NCBI GenBank assembly: GCA_022868165.1
Contig: JALHYA010000018.1
Coordinates: 1 to 43,489 of the forward strand
Source: Patescibacteria group bacterium
GTDB taxonomy: Bacteria > Patescibacteriota > Microgenomatia > UBA8517
Direction of reading: 5' to 3'
DNA length: 43,489 nucleotides
Position numbers and translations under genes: made by a program
Notes under the pieces: model-generated
Seen by the model: only the letters and a program-made list of their open reading frames with translations
Databases searched by the model: none
What the model was told of the DNA's origin: nothing
Part shown: positions 27,539-36,459 of the stretch, piece after piece
How the letters are laid out: each line of letters begins with the position of its first letter
Numbering within the stretch: the first letter of the stretch is position 1

Positions 27539-28616
27539 TTTTACCCTCATCGAGCTCCTCATCGTCATGGCCATCATGGGAATTTTGGCAACGCTTCTTG
27601 TCGGTGGGTTTCAAACAGCGCAAATGAGAGGCAGAGATTCACAAAGGAAGTCGGATTTAAAAGAACTTTCCAACTCCCTCGAGCTTTTTTATAACGACTA
27701 CGGACTTTATCCGGCTGACTCCTCCGGACTAATTGTCGGCTGTCCATATCTTTCTTCGGGAAGCTCGATTCCCTGCTCTTGGGGAGCGGGTCAGTTTACC
27801 GATAATAAAACCACATATTTTAAAAAGATGCCGTCCGATCCAAGCGGGGCGCAAATTTACTTTTATCGTGTAGTGCCAGGTTCGGGAAACAAAAAGTATC
27901 AAGTCTTTGCTCACTTGGAAAATCCCAAAGATCCGGGATGCCTAAACGGCAATTGCGCCAGCCCCGGAGTGAGTTATGCTTGCGGCTCGGGTAGAATCTG
28001 CAATTTTGCCATCACGTCGGCCAACACCGGCCCGACGGAATTGTATACTGTATGTAGTATTCCGTATACCGTATCCAGAATGAAAAAATATCTTGCCCAA
28101 AATACCAAATACTCTATACCGAATACTGCATACCGAATACTGCATACCGGTTTTACTCTCATTGAGCTTCTTGTTGTTATCTCCATCATAGGAATTTTGA
28201 CTACTCTGGTTTTGGCCAACCTTAATGCCGCTCGTGAGCGCGGAAGGGATGCACAGAGAAAGTCGGACCTGCATACGATTCAGACCGCTTTGCGCCTTTA
28301 CTACAATGACACGGGAAGCTATCCGGGCAATGACGGAAATTCCCAGATTGTCGGCTGCGGGTCAAAAGATTCCAGAACCTCTTGTCCTTGGGCCGGCGTT
28401 TGGACAACTACAGAGGGGGCAATTTATGCCAATCCCCTACCCAAAGACCCCTTGGATGTTCCTACAGATACCGTGAATGATTACCGCTATGCCTCAGTTG
28501 ATGCGGATAATTATATCCTTGAGGCCTGTTTGGAAAATAAAAGCGATGCAAAAGGAATTGGGACTACCAGTCTAACTTGGTGCCCAAGCGGGTGGGAGTA
28601 CGTAGTAAAGCCATGA
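27468..28616 (+). CDS. Two type IV pilins in one open frame (tandem/fused pilin; second module may start at 28081)
   Basis: Contains ...YRIPNTGFTLIELLIVMAIMGIL... and an internal MKKYLAQNTKYSIPNTAYRILHTGFTLIELLVVISIIGIL... with no stop between. Confidence 0.85.
   Translation: MAKSKMPNSKYLIRNTEYRIPNTGFTLIELLIVMAIMGILATLLVGGFQTAQMRGRDSQRKSDLKELSNSLELFYNDYGLYPADSSGLIVGCPYLSSGSSIPCSWGAGQFTDNKTTYFKKMPSDPSGAQIYFYRVVPGSGNKKYQVFAHLENPKDPGCLNGNCASPGVSYACGSGRICNFAITSANTGPTELYTVCSIPYTVSRMKKYLAQNTKYSIPNTAYRILHTGFTLIELLVVISIIGILTTLVLANLNAARERGRDAQRKSDLHTIQTALRLYYNDTGSYPGNDGNSQIVGCGSKDSRTSCPWAGVWTTTEGAIYANPLPKDPLDVPTDTVNDYRYASVDADNYILEACLENKSDAKGIGTTSLTWCPSGWEYVVKP
28042..28150 (+). repeat. GTATAC/GAATAC repeat element B
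   Basis: TGTATACTGTATGTAGTATTCCGTATACCGTATCC ... CTCTATACCGAATACTGCATACCGAATACTGCATACCGG; arms largely complementary. Confidence 0.85.
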
Positions 28617-29068
28617 AAAAGGGATTTACATTAGTCGAACTATTGGTTGTCATATCTCTAATCGGGATTCTTTCGGCACTGGCCTTGGCGTCTTTTACCG
28701 GAGCACAAAAGCAGGCTCGCGATACACAGAGAAAATCGGATATTAAACAGTATCAAAATGCTCTTGAGCAATACGCAAATAAAAATAACGGTCTTTATGT
28801 TTCAACGGGGGGAAGCGCAGTGGACCCGTCAAGCGGCACATACTGCTCAACATTGGGTTTTACAAACTGTCCTACCGACCCGAAAGCTCCAGCCCGTTTA
28901 TACTGGTTCGAAACCGACGGAACTCCGGCGGGAAGCATTACGGGAACAAAGTACGCTCTTTGGACTCAACTGGAAAATACTTCGTCATATTTTGTTGTCT
29001 GCTCTAGCGGAAAAGTCGGAACCACAACATCATTCACTGATCCGGGAGGAGGAAACTGCCCAATTTAA
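28613..29068 (+). CDS. Type IV pilin-like protein
   Basis: MKKGFTLVELLVVISLIGILSALALASFTGAQKQARDTQRKSDIKQYQNALEQYANKNNGLY; ATGA overlap. Confidence 0.9.
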   Translation: MKKGFTLVELLVVISLIGILSALALASFTGAQKQARDTQRKSDIKQYQNALEQYANKNNGLYVSTGGSAVDPSSGTYCSTLGFTNCPTDPKAPARLYWFETDGTPAGSITGTKYALWTQLENTSSYFVVCSSGKVGTTTSFTDPGGGNCPI

Positions 29069-29073
29069 CCGGT

Positions 29074-29172
29074 AGTTTGTATACCGTATTTAGTATGAAA
29101 ATAAAAAAATATCTTGCCAGAAATACCAAATTCCGAATACTGAATACTGGATACAGAATACCGAATACTGGT
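29074..29172 (+). repeat. GTATAC/GAATAC repeat element C
   Basis: GTTTGTATACCGTATTTAGTATG ... TTCCGAATACTGAATACTGGATACAGAATACCGAATACTGG. Confidence 0.85.
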
Positions 29173-29619
29173 TTTACTCTGATCGAGCTTTTGGTTTCCA
29201 TTTCGATTATCGCTATTCTCATCGGTCTTTCCCTTTTTGGGTTATCGGGAGCAAGAGAATCGTCCAGAGACGCAAAAAGAAAAGGCGATTTGGAACAAAT
29301 CCGTTCGGGTTTGGAAATTTTCAAATCAGACTGCAGCAAATACCCCTCGGGTAACGGCGTTGCGGCGACCGTTATTCCCAATTCTGCCGGTGCGCTAAAA
29401 GGCGACGATTCGTCGGCTTCATGTTCGTCCAGCAATACCTATATTTCCCAAGTGCCCGTTGACCCGGTTGACCCCACCAGAACCTATCTTTATAGCTCCG
29501 CGGGAGTTACCTATGAGTTATGCACGGCACTTGAACAAGGTTCGGAACCCGCCGTGACCTGCGGAGGCTCATCCTCCTGCGGTAGTGCTACCTGCAATTA
29601 TAAAGTGACAAATCCGTGA
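29095..29619 (+). CDS. Type IV pilin with repeat-encoded long leader
   Basis: MKIKKYLARNTKFRILNTGYRIPNTGFTLIELLVSISIIAILIGLSLFGLSGARESSRDAKRKGDLEQI. Confidence 0.88.
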   Translation: MKIKKYLARNTKFRILNTGYRIPNTGFTLIELLVSISIIAILIGLSLFGLSGARESSRDAKRKGDLEQIRSGLEIFKSDCSKYPSGNGVAATVIPNSAGALKGDDSSASCSSSNTYISQVPVDPVDPTRTYLYSSAGVTYELCTALEQGSEPAVTCGGSSSCGSATCNYKVTNP

Positions 29620-30092
29620 TGAATGAAAAAGGCTACACCTTACTCGAAATTCTTGTTGCCCTGACAATAGTCGGGATAATCTTCTCAATAGGCTATGTAG
29701 GCTTTAGGAGTTTTTCGCAAAGACAGGAAATGCAAGCCGTCGCACGAAATATAAGAGGAGACTTAAGGCTTGCGCAGGGGCAAGCACTGGCCGGAAAGAA
29801 ACCCTCGGGTGCCAACTGCGACTCCCCCGCCACACTGGACGGCTTTAATTTTAGTGTTGATTCGGCGACAACTTATTCGATAAATGCCGTTTGCTCGGGA
29901 GGGCTAATCGAAACAAAAAGCGTTTCAATGCCCAGCGGTATTACAATCGCAGCCGGGGCGGTAAATCCGATTGTTTTTAAGATAATCGGAAACGGAACCA
30001 ATATAACCGGACAAGTTGTGATTAACATTACCCAAACCGGTACGACAAATACGGCTTCCATCACGGTTACGGAAGGAGGAGAAATCCAGTGA
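29616..30092 (+). CDS. GspH/FimT-like minor pseudopilin
   Basis: MNEKGYTLLEILVALTIVGIIFSIGYVGFRSFSQRQEMQAVARNIRGDLRLAQGQALAGKK. Confidence 0.85.
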   Translation: MMNEKGYTLLEILVALTIVGIIFSIGYVGFRSFSQRQEMQAVARNIRGDLRLAQGQALAGKKPSGANCDSPATLDGFNFSVDSATTYSINAVCSGGLIETKSVSMPSGITIAAGAVNPIVFKIIGNGTNITGQVVINITQTGTTNTASITVTEGGEIQ

Positions 30093-30529
30093 GGCAAAAA
30101 GGTCAAAGCCTTTTTGAAGTTGTTGTCGCTTTGGCGGTAATAACGTTAATTATTGTTGCGATTGTGAATTTGGCAACAAATTCCATAAGAAACACGGATT
30201 TTTCCAGAGACAAAACTCTTTCCGCGCGATATTCGCAAGAAGTTTTGGAATGGTTAAGGGGACAAAGGGATACCAACTTTACGACATTCTCCGCCAATGC
30301 TTTGACAAGCACTTGGTGTTTTCAAACTCTTGCTTGGAGTTCGGTAGGAACATGTTTGCCAAGCCAGACGATTGCGGGAACAAAATTTAGAAGGGAAGGC
30401 TATTTCAATACGAGCCAGCTTGGTGGGAAAACAATAATTCAGGCCACAGTTAGAGTTTATTGGAGCGATTCCGGCGGAGACCACGAAGTAAGGAGCGCGA
30501 CCAGCCTAACCGATTGGAGACAACAGTGA
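30089..30529 (+). CDS. PilV/GspI-like minor pilin (GTG start)
   Basis: RQKGQSLFEVVVALAVITLIIVAIVNLATNSIRNTDFSRDKTLSARYSQEVLEWLRGQRD. Confidence 0.8.
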   Translation: MRQKGQSLFEVVVALAVITLIIVAIVNLATNSIRNTDFSRDKTLSARYSQEVLEWLRGQRDTNFTTFSANALTSTWCFQTLAWSSVGTCLPSQTIAGTKFRREGYFNTSQLGGKTIIQATVRVYWSDSGGDHEVRSATSLTDWRQQ

Positions 30530-31011
30530 AAAAAGGTATTAGCTTGATTGAAATTTTAGTAGTTGTGACTATTTTTGCGGTTCTGGGAATTCTTGCGACC
30601 CGGGCGGTTCTTTTGACTCTAAGGGGAACAAACAGAAGCACGGCCACAGTAAAAGTAAGGGAAAATCTTAACTACGCCTTGGCCGTAATGGAAAGACAAT
30701 TAAGAAATGCCCAAAACGTATCGCCTTGTCCCAACACAGACACAACTACCCTTAATTATACGGATGCAGACGGAAACACGAGCTCTTTTTCCTGTCAGAG
30801 CATTGGCCCGAGCGGCTATGTGGCTTCCGGCTCTGCCCGTCTGACCAGCAGTGACGTAGGGATTACTTCCTGTTCTATTGTATGTGCGGCAGGAACGGGA
30901 GGAGTCCCGGATAATGTGAGTATCTCTTTGGTTGCCAAGGATACGAAAAATGTTGGTATCGAATCCGCCCAAGCCACCGCCAACACCCAAATCTACCTAA
31001 GAACATATTAA
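30526..31011 (+). CDS. PilW/GspJ-like minor pilin (GTG start, GTGA overlap)
   Basis: KKGISLIEILVVVTIFAVLGILATRAVLLTLRGTNRSTATVKVRENLNYALAVMERQLRNAQ. Confidence 0.8.
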   Translation: MKKGISLIEILVVVTIFAVLGILATRAVLLTLRGTNRSTATVKVRENLNYALAVMERQLRNAQNVSPCPNTDTTTLNYTDADGNTSSFSCQSIGPSGYVASGSARLTSSDVGITSCSIVCAAGTGGVPDNVSISLVAKDTKNVGIESAQATANTQIYLRTY

Positions 31012-31068
31012 AACTCAGAATTTAGATAGTTGCTGAAAGTATGTGGAAATTGGTAAACTGGATCTAGT

Positions 31069-31944
31069 ATGAGACAAAAAGGGCAAGCGCTTCTTTTGGT
31101 TCTTCTTTCGATGGCTGTTGTTTTGACTATTGTTCTTTCCGTTCTTTCCCGCTCGATTACCGATATCGCGGTTACCTCCAGAGACGAAGAAGCTCTACGG
31201 GCTTTTTCGGCGGCGGAGGCAGGAGTTGAACAGGCTTTGGTGGCCGGGGGCGGCTCCGGAACGGTTGGAAATGCCACATTTGATGCAAACGTCAGCGGAT
31301 TTGCCTCCGGCTCAAAAGCCTTTGTGAATCCCGAGGGGCTTTACTCGGGAGAGAGCATGATTGCGTGGTTTGCTGCACACGACGCAAACGGAAATTTGGT
31401 ATGTAGTGCTGAGTTCCCCTGCTTCACCGGTCAAAATCTTAAGGTTTGCTGGGGCAAGGCAGGAACGCCGGCAACGGATGCAACAACCCCTGCGGTTGAA
31501 GTGAGCATATTTTACCTCTCGACTCCGGACGATTACTCCACCACAAAAATTGCCAGAGTTGCTTTGGATCCGAACTCAAACCGCACAGCTACCAACAAGT
31601 TTTCCGCTCCCGATGCCGGCACCTGCACGATAAGTGGAACCAACTTCCAATTTCAAAAAACGATAGACTTGGCCACCTTGGGAGTTCCGGCAGGCTCTTA
31701 CGGTGTTCAAAACGGCTTGCAGTTTGCAAGATTCAGATTTCTTTACAACACCGATACCACCCATCAAGCCGGAATCGACGTAAATTTGCCCGGAAATTCT
31801 CTTTTGCCTTCGCAGGGGCTCAAAATCGACTCCGCGGGAACTTCGGGCGAGTCGAACAGAAAAATCGAAGTTTTTCAATCTTACGGCGAAGTCCCCCTGT
31901 CCTTTAGCGGGTCTGTATTTTCTACAGGAGACATTGTAAAGTAA
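31069..31944 (+). CDS. PilX/GspK-like pilus assembly protein
   Basis: MRQKGQALLLVLLSMAVVLTIVLSVLSRSITDIAVTSRDEEALRAFSAAEAGVEQAL; TAAACT 9 nt upstream of ATG. Confidence 0.8.
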   Translation: MRQKGQALLLVLLSMAVVLTIVLSVLSRSITDIAVTSRDEEALRAFSAAEAGVEQALVAGGGSGTVGNATFDANVSGFASGSKAFVNPEGLYSGESMIAWFAAHDANGNLVCSAEFPCFTGQNLKVCWGKAGTPATDATTPAVEVSIFYLSTPDDYSTTKIARVALDPNSNRTATNKFSAPDAGTCTISGTNFQFQKTIDLATLGVPAGSYGVQNGLQFARFRFLYNTDTTHQAGIDVNLPGNSLLPSQGLKIDSAGTSGESNRKIEVFQSYGEVPLSFSGSVFSTGDIVK

Positions 31945-31957
31945 TTACTAGCTGCCT

Positions 31958-32971
31958 ATGGTCGGCTTAGATATTGGTTCCAAAACAATTAAAGCGGTAG
32001 AACTCGCCAAAGAAGGTGACGGATGGAAACTTCTTGCTTCGGGCGTAATTGGCCACACGGGAGATTCGGTTGAACACATTAAGGAAGACAAGAATATAGC
32101 CGCATTGGCCGAGATAATCAAAAAACTTTTTAAGGAAGCCAGGATTTCTTCAAAACAAGTTGCCGTTTCAATTCCCGAATCGCAGGTTTTTACAAGAACT
32201 ATAACTTTTCCCATGCTTACCGACCAAGAAATTGAGTCCGCCGTCAAATGGGAGGCCGAGCAGTATATTCCCATTCCCCTTAAGGAAGCGATTGTTCAAC
32301 ACCAAATTCTTGAAAGACGCGAGAATGCCACTCCGCCGGGGGTTGCGGTTCTTTTGGTTGCTGCACCACGGAGCCTGGTCGAAAAATACACGCGGGTTGT
32401 GCAACTTGCGGGCCTCACACCCATGGCGGTCGAGACTTCTTTAATGGCGGCAGCGCGGGCATTGGCTCCGGTCGACCAAACCGTAATGATTATCGATTTG
32501 GGTGCCCGCTCCACGGACATGGCCATAGTTAAGAATGGAATGCTTTCTTTCTCCCGTTCCGTAGCCACTGCCGGAGAGGCATTCACTCGCGCCGTTGCCC
32601 AAACCTTGGGAGTTGAAATTCAGCAGGCCGAGGCATACAAAAGAACATACGGACTGTCCAGTTCCCAGCTGGAAGGAAAAATAAAGGGAGCACTCGACCC
32701 GGTTTTTAAAATGGTTACGGACGAAATCAAAAAGGCAATACACTTTTATCAGACTGAGGAAAAGGGAGACGCCCCCAAAGCCGTAATTCTTTCGGGAGGA
32801 ACAGCCGGAATGCCGCAGGCGGTGGGAGCATTGACCGAAATGCTCGGGCTTGAGGTTGTTGTAGGAAATCCCTTTGCCAAAGTTGTAGTTAATCCGGATG
32901 CCGCAAAAAGCTTGGCCGCTTTTGCACCTCTTTATTCGATTGCGGTCGGGCTTGCCGAAAGAGGAGAGTAA
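31958..32971 (+). CDS. pilM: Type IV pilus assembly protein PilM
   Basis: VGLDIGSKTIKAVELAKEGDGWKL..., actin-like ATPase motifs VMIIDLGARSTDMAIVKNG, VILSGGTAGMPQ. Confidence 0.93.
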   Translation: MVGLDIGSKTIKAVELAKEGDGWKLLASGVIGHTGDSVEHIKEDKNIAALAEIIKKLFKEARISSKQVAVSIPESQVFTRTITFPMLTDQEIESAVKWEAEQYIPIPLKEAIVQHQILERRENATPPGVAVLLVAAPRSLVEKYTRVVQLAGLTPMAVETSLMAAARALAPVDQTVMIIDLGARSTDMAIVKNGMLSFSRSVATAGEAFTRAVAQTLGVEIQQAEAYKRTYGLSSSQLEGKIKGALDPVFKMVTDEIKKAIHFYQTEEKGDAPKAVILSGGTAGMPQAVGALTEMLGLEVVVGNPFAKVVVNPDAAKSLAAFAPLYSIAVGLAERGE

Positions 32972-32974
32972 AAA

Positions 32975-33502
32975 ATGGCCGATATCAACCTGTTGCCGAC
33001 AGAAATAACTCCGAAGGGTTTCATGGTCCGGCTAGCCCAAATTTTAAGAAACGTTGCAACGGTAGGGCTTGCGTTTTTTTTGATTTCGGGAGTCGGAATA
33101 GGGGCGTTTTTTATTTTAACTTCTGTAGAAATTCGTTCGTCCACTACACGACAGGACCAGCTCAAAACCACGGTTAAATCTTTGGAATCTACCGAGCAAA
33201 GCCTGATTCTTTTGAAAGACAGAGTCGGAAAGGTTAAACAGGTTTTGGGGGCGGATACCGTGAGCCCAAGTGTTCAAAAAGCAGGTGCGATTATTACTTC
33301 CTTTCCCCCGGATGTTTCCCCGAAAGAAATTCAAATTGGAGATATTACCAAAATTACGGTTACGGTTTCCGATACTTCGGAGCTGGTGAAATTTATGTCG
33401 GCACTAATGGCGGCAAATAAATTTAAGAGGGTTGATTTGAAAGGATTTAGCTTTAGCCCGACAAGCGGCTATTTAGTTAGCATAGAAATGGTAGACAAAT
33501 GA
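32975..33502 (+). CDS. pilN: Type IV pilus assembly protein PilN-like
   Basis: MADINLLPTEI start, single TM, coiled coil; directly downstream of pilM. Confidence 0.85.
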   Translation: MADINLLPTEITPKGFMVRLAQILRNVATVGLAFFLISGVGIGAFFILTSVEIRSSTTRQDQLKTTVKSLESTEQSLILLKDRVGKVKQVLGADTVSPSVQKAGAIITSFPPDVSPKEIQIGDITKITVTVSDTSELVKFMSALMAANKFKRVDLKGFSFSPTSGYLVSIEMVDK

Positions 33503-34173
33503 AGAAAAGCTTAATTCCGCCGAATTTTCAGGTCTTAATTACGCCCTTCGGCCTTATTTCGGCAATGGCAATTTTGGGAGCGGTTGTTTATAACGTCGGC
33601 GTAGCCAGAATTTCCCAGCAAAATTTGCAGATGGCTCAAACCAAGAAAAACGAAAGCGTCTTGGCGGAGCGGGTTTCGGTTCTTCAGGAAGTTTCGGGCA
33701 CAGTTACGACTCAAGCAAAGGTAGCCGACGCCGCAGTTCCAAATATAAATCCCGGACTTTTGACGCTTTCGCAGCTTAGGCTGCTTGCGTCAAAAACTTC
33801 GGTTACGGTTGTCGATTTCGGAATAGGCTCCGAAATAAGGGATGTGGGTGGCCTTACGAGGGTTGAAACTACGATTGTAGTCGAAGGGTCTTTTGCCAAT
33901 GTGGTTAGTTTTGTTAGCCAAATAAATACTGTTGCCCCGATTGCGGTTCCCGGAAAAATAAGGATTACGAGTGCAGGGGCATTATCAAGGGCTTCTGTTA
34001 CGGCGAGTTCTTATTTCGCGCCATTGCCGACAAAACTTCCTTCTTTGACGGAGCCGATAACAAAGCTTACTTCGGCGGAGGCGGATGTTATTTCGAAGAT
34101 TTCGCTTTTAACCCAACCGGCATTTTTGGAGCTTACTGCCCAACCCGCCGCTCCCCGCTCCAATCCGTTCTAA
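33499..34173 (+). CDS. pilO: Type IV pilus assembly protein PilO-like
   Basis: Single N-terminal TM, coiled coil, ferredoxin-like C-term; position after pilN. Confidence 0.7.
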   Translation: MKKSLIPPNFQVLITPFGLISAMAILGAVVYNVGVARISQQNLQMAQTKKNESVLAERVSVLQEVSGTVTTQAKVADAAVPNINPGLLTLSQLRLLASKTSVTVVDFGIGSEIRDVGGLTRVETTIVVEGSFANVVSFVSQINTVAPIAVPGKIRITSAGALSRASVTASSYFAPLPTKLPSLTEPITKLTSAEADVISKISLLTQPAFLELTAQPAAPRSNPF

Positions 34174-34201
34174 ATTTTGATATAATTCAGCCTGTTTAGC
34201 T

Positions 34202-34768
34202 ATGGACAAGAAACAGATAAAAATATTGGTTGATTTGTTCGACAAGGCCGGAACACTTAAGGATGTCAAAAGAACCGGCTGGGTTCTTAAAGGTGTTGAA
34301 GATGCGGAAAGCGTTGCCGACCACACTTGGCGGATGTGCCTTTGTTGTGTTCTTTTGGCTGATAAAAACGTTGATAAGCAAAAACTTGTAGAGATGTGTA
34401 TCGTTCACGATTTGGGAGAAATCGAAGTAGGAGATATTAAATGGGAGACAGGTAAAAAGGTGCTATTCTCTCCGACCCCCAAGCGTGGGAAGGAACTTGC
34501 AGTAGTTAAAGAGATTTTTGGTAAGCTTGCCGGTGGAAGGAAATATATTAATCTTCTTAAAGAATTTAACGAGCAAAAGACTCCGGAGGCAAAGCTTTTA
34601 AAGCAAATAGAGAAGGTTGAGATGACCCTACAGGCTTTGGAGTATGAGAAAAGAGGTTATCGTGCTAAGAAATTTGATGAGTTTTGGGAAAACTCTGAAA
34701 AATACTTAAAAGGAAATTCTTTGGAGCCAATTTTTAGATACCTTCAGGAAGCAAGAAAAAATTCTTAG
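34202..34768 (+). CDS. HD-domain phosphohydrolase (YfbR/HDDC2-like)
   Basis: ESVADHTWRMCLCCVLL...LVEMCIVHDLGEIEVGDI. Confidence 0.85.
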   Translation: MDKKQIKILVDLFDKAGTLKDVKRTGWVLKGVEDAESVADHTWRMCLCCVLLADKNVDKQKLVEMCIVHDLGEIEVGDIKWETGKKVLFSPTPKRGKELAVVKEIFGKLAGGRKYINLLKEFNEQKTPEAKLLKQIEKVEMTLQALEYEKRGYRAKKFDEFWENSEKYLKGNSLEPIFRYLQEARKNS

Positions 34769-34998
34769 GCTTTTTCTTCTACGGAGACGGAGACGCCTTT
34801 TTGTTCCAAGGTTGCGCGAACCTTAAGAAGATTTCTAATTGTTCTAATGGTTTTTCCGCCTTTTCCGATAATCATTCCAATAACACCCGGTTTGGCGGAA
34901 ACGATATAGTTGGTATGAGATTCTGCCGAACTTTCGGCCACTTCATACTTTTCTTTGCCCAAAATGCCCGTCAAGAGGAAATCTAAAAGTTCTCTCAT
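34765..34998 (-). CDS. khpA: KH-domain RNA-binding protein KhpA
   Basis: MRELLDFLLTGIL...VSAKPGVIGMIIGKGGKTIRTIRNLLKVRA; ATGA overlap with rpsP. Confidence 0.9.
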   Translation of the reverse strand: MRELLDFLLTGILGKEKYEVAESSAESHTNYIVSAKPGVIGMIIGKGGKTIRTIRNLLKVRATLEQKGVSVSVEEKA

Positions 34999-35219
34999 TT
35001 TTTCTCCAGTAACTCCTTCACGGCGCTTGATATTTGCGCTCCCTTTTTGACCCAAGCTTCGAGTTTTTTCTTATCAATCAAAAAAGCGTCAACCGAAGGC
35101 TGCCATGTACCGATTATTTCCAAAGGAGCAGTATTGAGCTTTTTGCGCTCGTCGATTGCAACGATTCTATAAAAAGGCTTGTGCCTTACTCCCGTTCTTG
35201 CCAGTCGAATTTTCAACAT
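34995..35219 (-). CDS. rpsP: 30S ribosomal protein bS16
   Basis: MLKIRLARTGVRHKPFYRIVAIDERKKLNTAPLEIIGTWQP. Confidence 0.95.
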   Translation of the reverse strand: MLKIRLARTGVRHKPFYRIVAIDERKKLNTAPLEIIGTWQPSVDAFLIDKKKLEAWVKKGAQISSAVKELLEKK

Positions 35220-35229
35220 TTGTGCGTGT

Positions 35230-35258
35230 ATTGTAGCTTTTTGGAGTGTGGACTACAA
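35230..35258 (-). promoter_or_regulatory. Promoter TTGTAG-N17-TACAAT, 10 nt before rpsP ATG
   Basis: -35 35258-35253 (overlapping the rnc stop), -10 35235-35230. Confidence 0.6.
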
Positions 35259-35936
35259 GTAGTGACTCTCCAGTGCTTTTTGTGCGGCCTCCTGCTCTGC
35301 CACTGCTTTGCTTTTTCCCTCTCCCCTGCCGACTTTTTTGCCGTTGACGCTGACTTCCACCACAAAATCCTTGCTGTGGTCCGGTCCGGACTCCTGAACA
35401 ACCTGATATTTGGGAGCCGGCAAGCTTTTGGACTGTACCGTTTCCTGGAGTCTGCTTTTGGCGTCTTTGAGAGGTTCTTTTACTTTTTCCTCGATTTCCG
35501 GAAGAAGGTTGACTTCGATAAAGCCTTCCGCCGCATCGATTCCGGAATCCATAAACAAAGCCCCGATAATTGCTTCAATTGTATCGGCCAAAAGAGATTC
35601 GTTTGTTCTTCCTCCCCCCTCCTCTTCCCCCCTGGACAGATAGATGGCCTTGCCGACATTAAGTTTTTTGGCCAAGATGGCAAGATTTTGGGTATTAACA
35701 AGATTTGCCCGCAGAGCGGTTAAGTATCCCTCTTCTTCATTCGGAAATCGGGTAAATATTTCTTTGGAGACCAAAAATTCCAAAACCGCGTCTCCCAAAA
35801 ATTCAAGGCGTTCATTTGAACCTCTTTTGCCCGGATGTTCGTTAAGCCACGATTTATGGGTTAGGGCTTGTTCGAGCAATTCCTGATTTTTGAAAAGTTC
35901 TTTAAGTTTATCTATATCTGTCATTTGAATCGTCAC
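35253..35936 (-). CDS. rnc: Ribonuclease III
   Basis: LTHKSWLNEHPGKRGSNERLEFLGDAVLEFLVS; C-terminal dsRBD. Confidence 0.95.
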   Translation of the reverse strand: MTIQMTDIDKLKELFKNQELLEQALTHKSWLNEHPGKRGSNERLEFLGDAVLEFLVSKEIFTRFPNEEEGYLTALRANLVNTQNLAILAKKLNVGKAIYLSRGEEEGGGRTNESLLADTIEAIIGALFMDSGIDAAEGFIEVNLLPEIEEKVKEPLKDAKSRLQETVQSKSLPAPKYQVVQESGPDHSKDFVVEVSVNGKKVGRGEGKSKAVAEQEAAQKALESHYL

Positions 35937-36298
35937 TCGGCATCAGGATTTTCCTCTTTGTAAATTGTACCCAATACGCCGTTAACAAAGGAAGAGGAGT
36001 TTTCGCTTCCGAACTCTTTGGCAAGCTCAACCGCTTCATCAATTATAACTTTAGGCGGTGTTTTTCCCTCATCAAGTTCATAAACGGCCAGCTGTAAGAT
36101 TGCAAGGTCGATTCGATTTAGCTTATCGATTGGCCACTGCGTTGCGGCTTTTTGGATTTTTTGGTCGATTTCGTCTTTCTTGGCTAGAATCTTTTTTACG
36201 ATTTCATCTTCTCCGGGTTGAGGAGTATACGTTTCGGCAAAGAGGGATTTGACGACCTCTCTTCTTTTCTGATGTCGAGGATCGGCAGCGGTTTTCAT
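35933..36298 (-). CDS. nusB: Transcription antitermination factor NusB
   Basis: RHQKRREVVKSLFAETYTP...WPIDKLNRIDLAILQLAVYEL...PPKVIIDEAVELAKEFGSENSSSFVNGVLGTI. Confidence 0.93.
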   Translation of the reverse strand: MKTAADPRHQKRREVVKSLFAETYTPQPGEDEIVKKILAKKDEIDQKIQKAATQWPIDKLNRIDLAILQLAVYELDEGKTPPKVIIDEAVELAKEFGSENSSSFVNGVLGTIYKEENPDAE

Positions 36299-36447
36299 TA
36301 TTTGTAGAAGCCGCAGTAACGGCACGCTTTATGCGGCTCTTTTAAGCGCTTGCAACTCGGACAGCGGACCACGCCGGGAATGCGTAAGGCCTTTTTGCGG
36401 GCTGCGCTTCGCGCTTTTGTACTTTTCTTTTTCGGTAAAGGTGTCAT
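36298..36447 (-). CDS. rpmF: 50S ribosomal protein bL32 (absent from ORF track)
   Basis: MTPLPKKKSTKARSAARKKALRIPGVVRCPSCKRLKEPHKACRYCGFYK*; CxxC...CxxC; TAAAAT 9 nt before ATG. Confidence 0.93.
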   Translation of the reverse strand: MTPLPKKKSTKARSAARKKALRIPGVVRCPSCKRLKEPHKACRYCGFYK

Positions 36448-36459
36448 ACAACGAGAATT

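Noticed and set aside
27438-29172. Spaced repeated blocks at the pilin genes could resemble a CRISPR array
   Set aside because: Units are degenerate 7-15 nt motifs about 1 kb apart inside coding leaders, with no uniform repeat/spacer structure and no cas genes.
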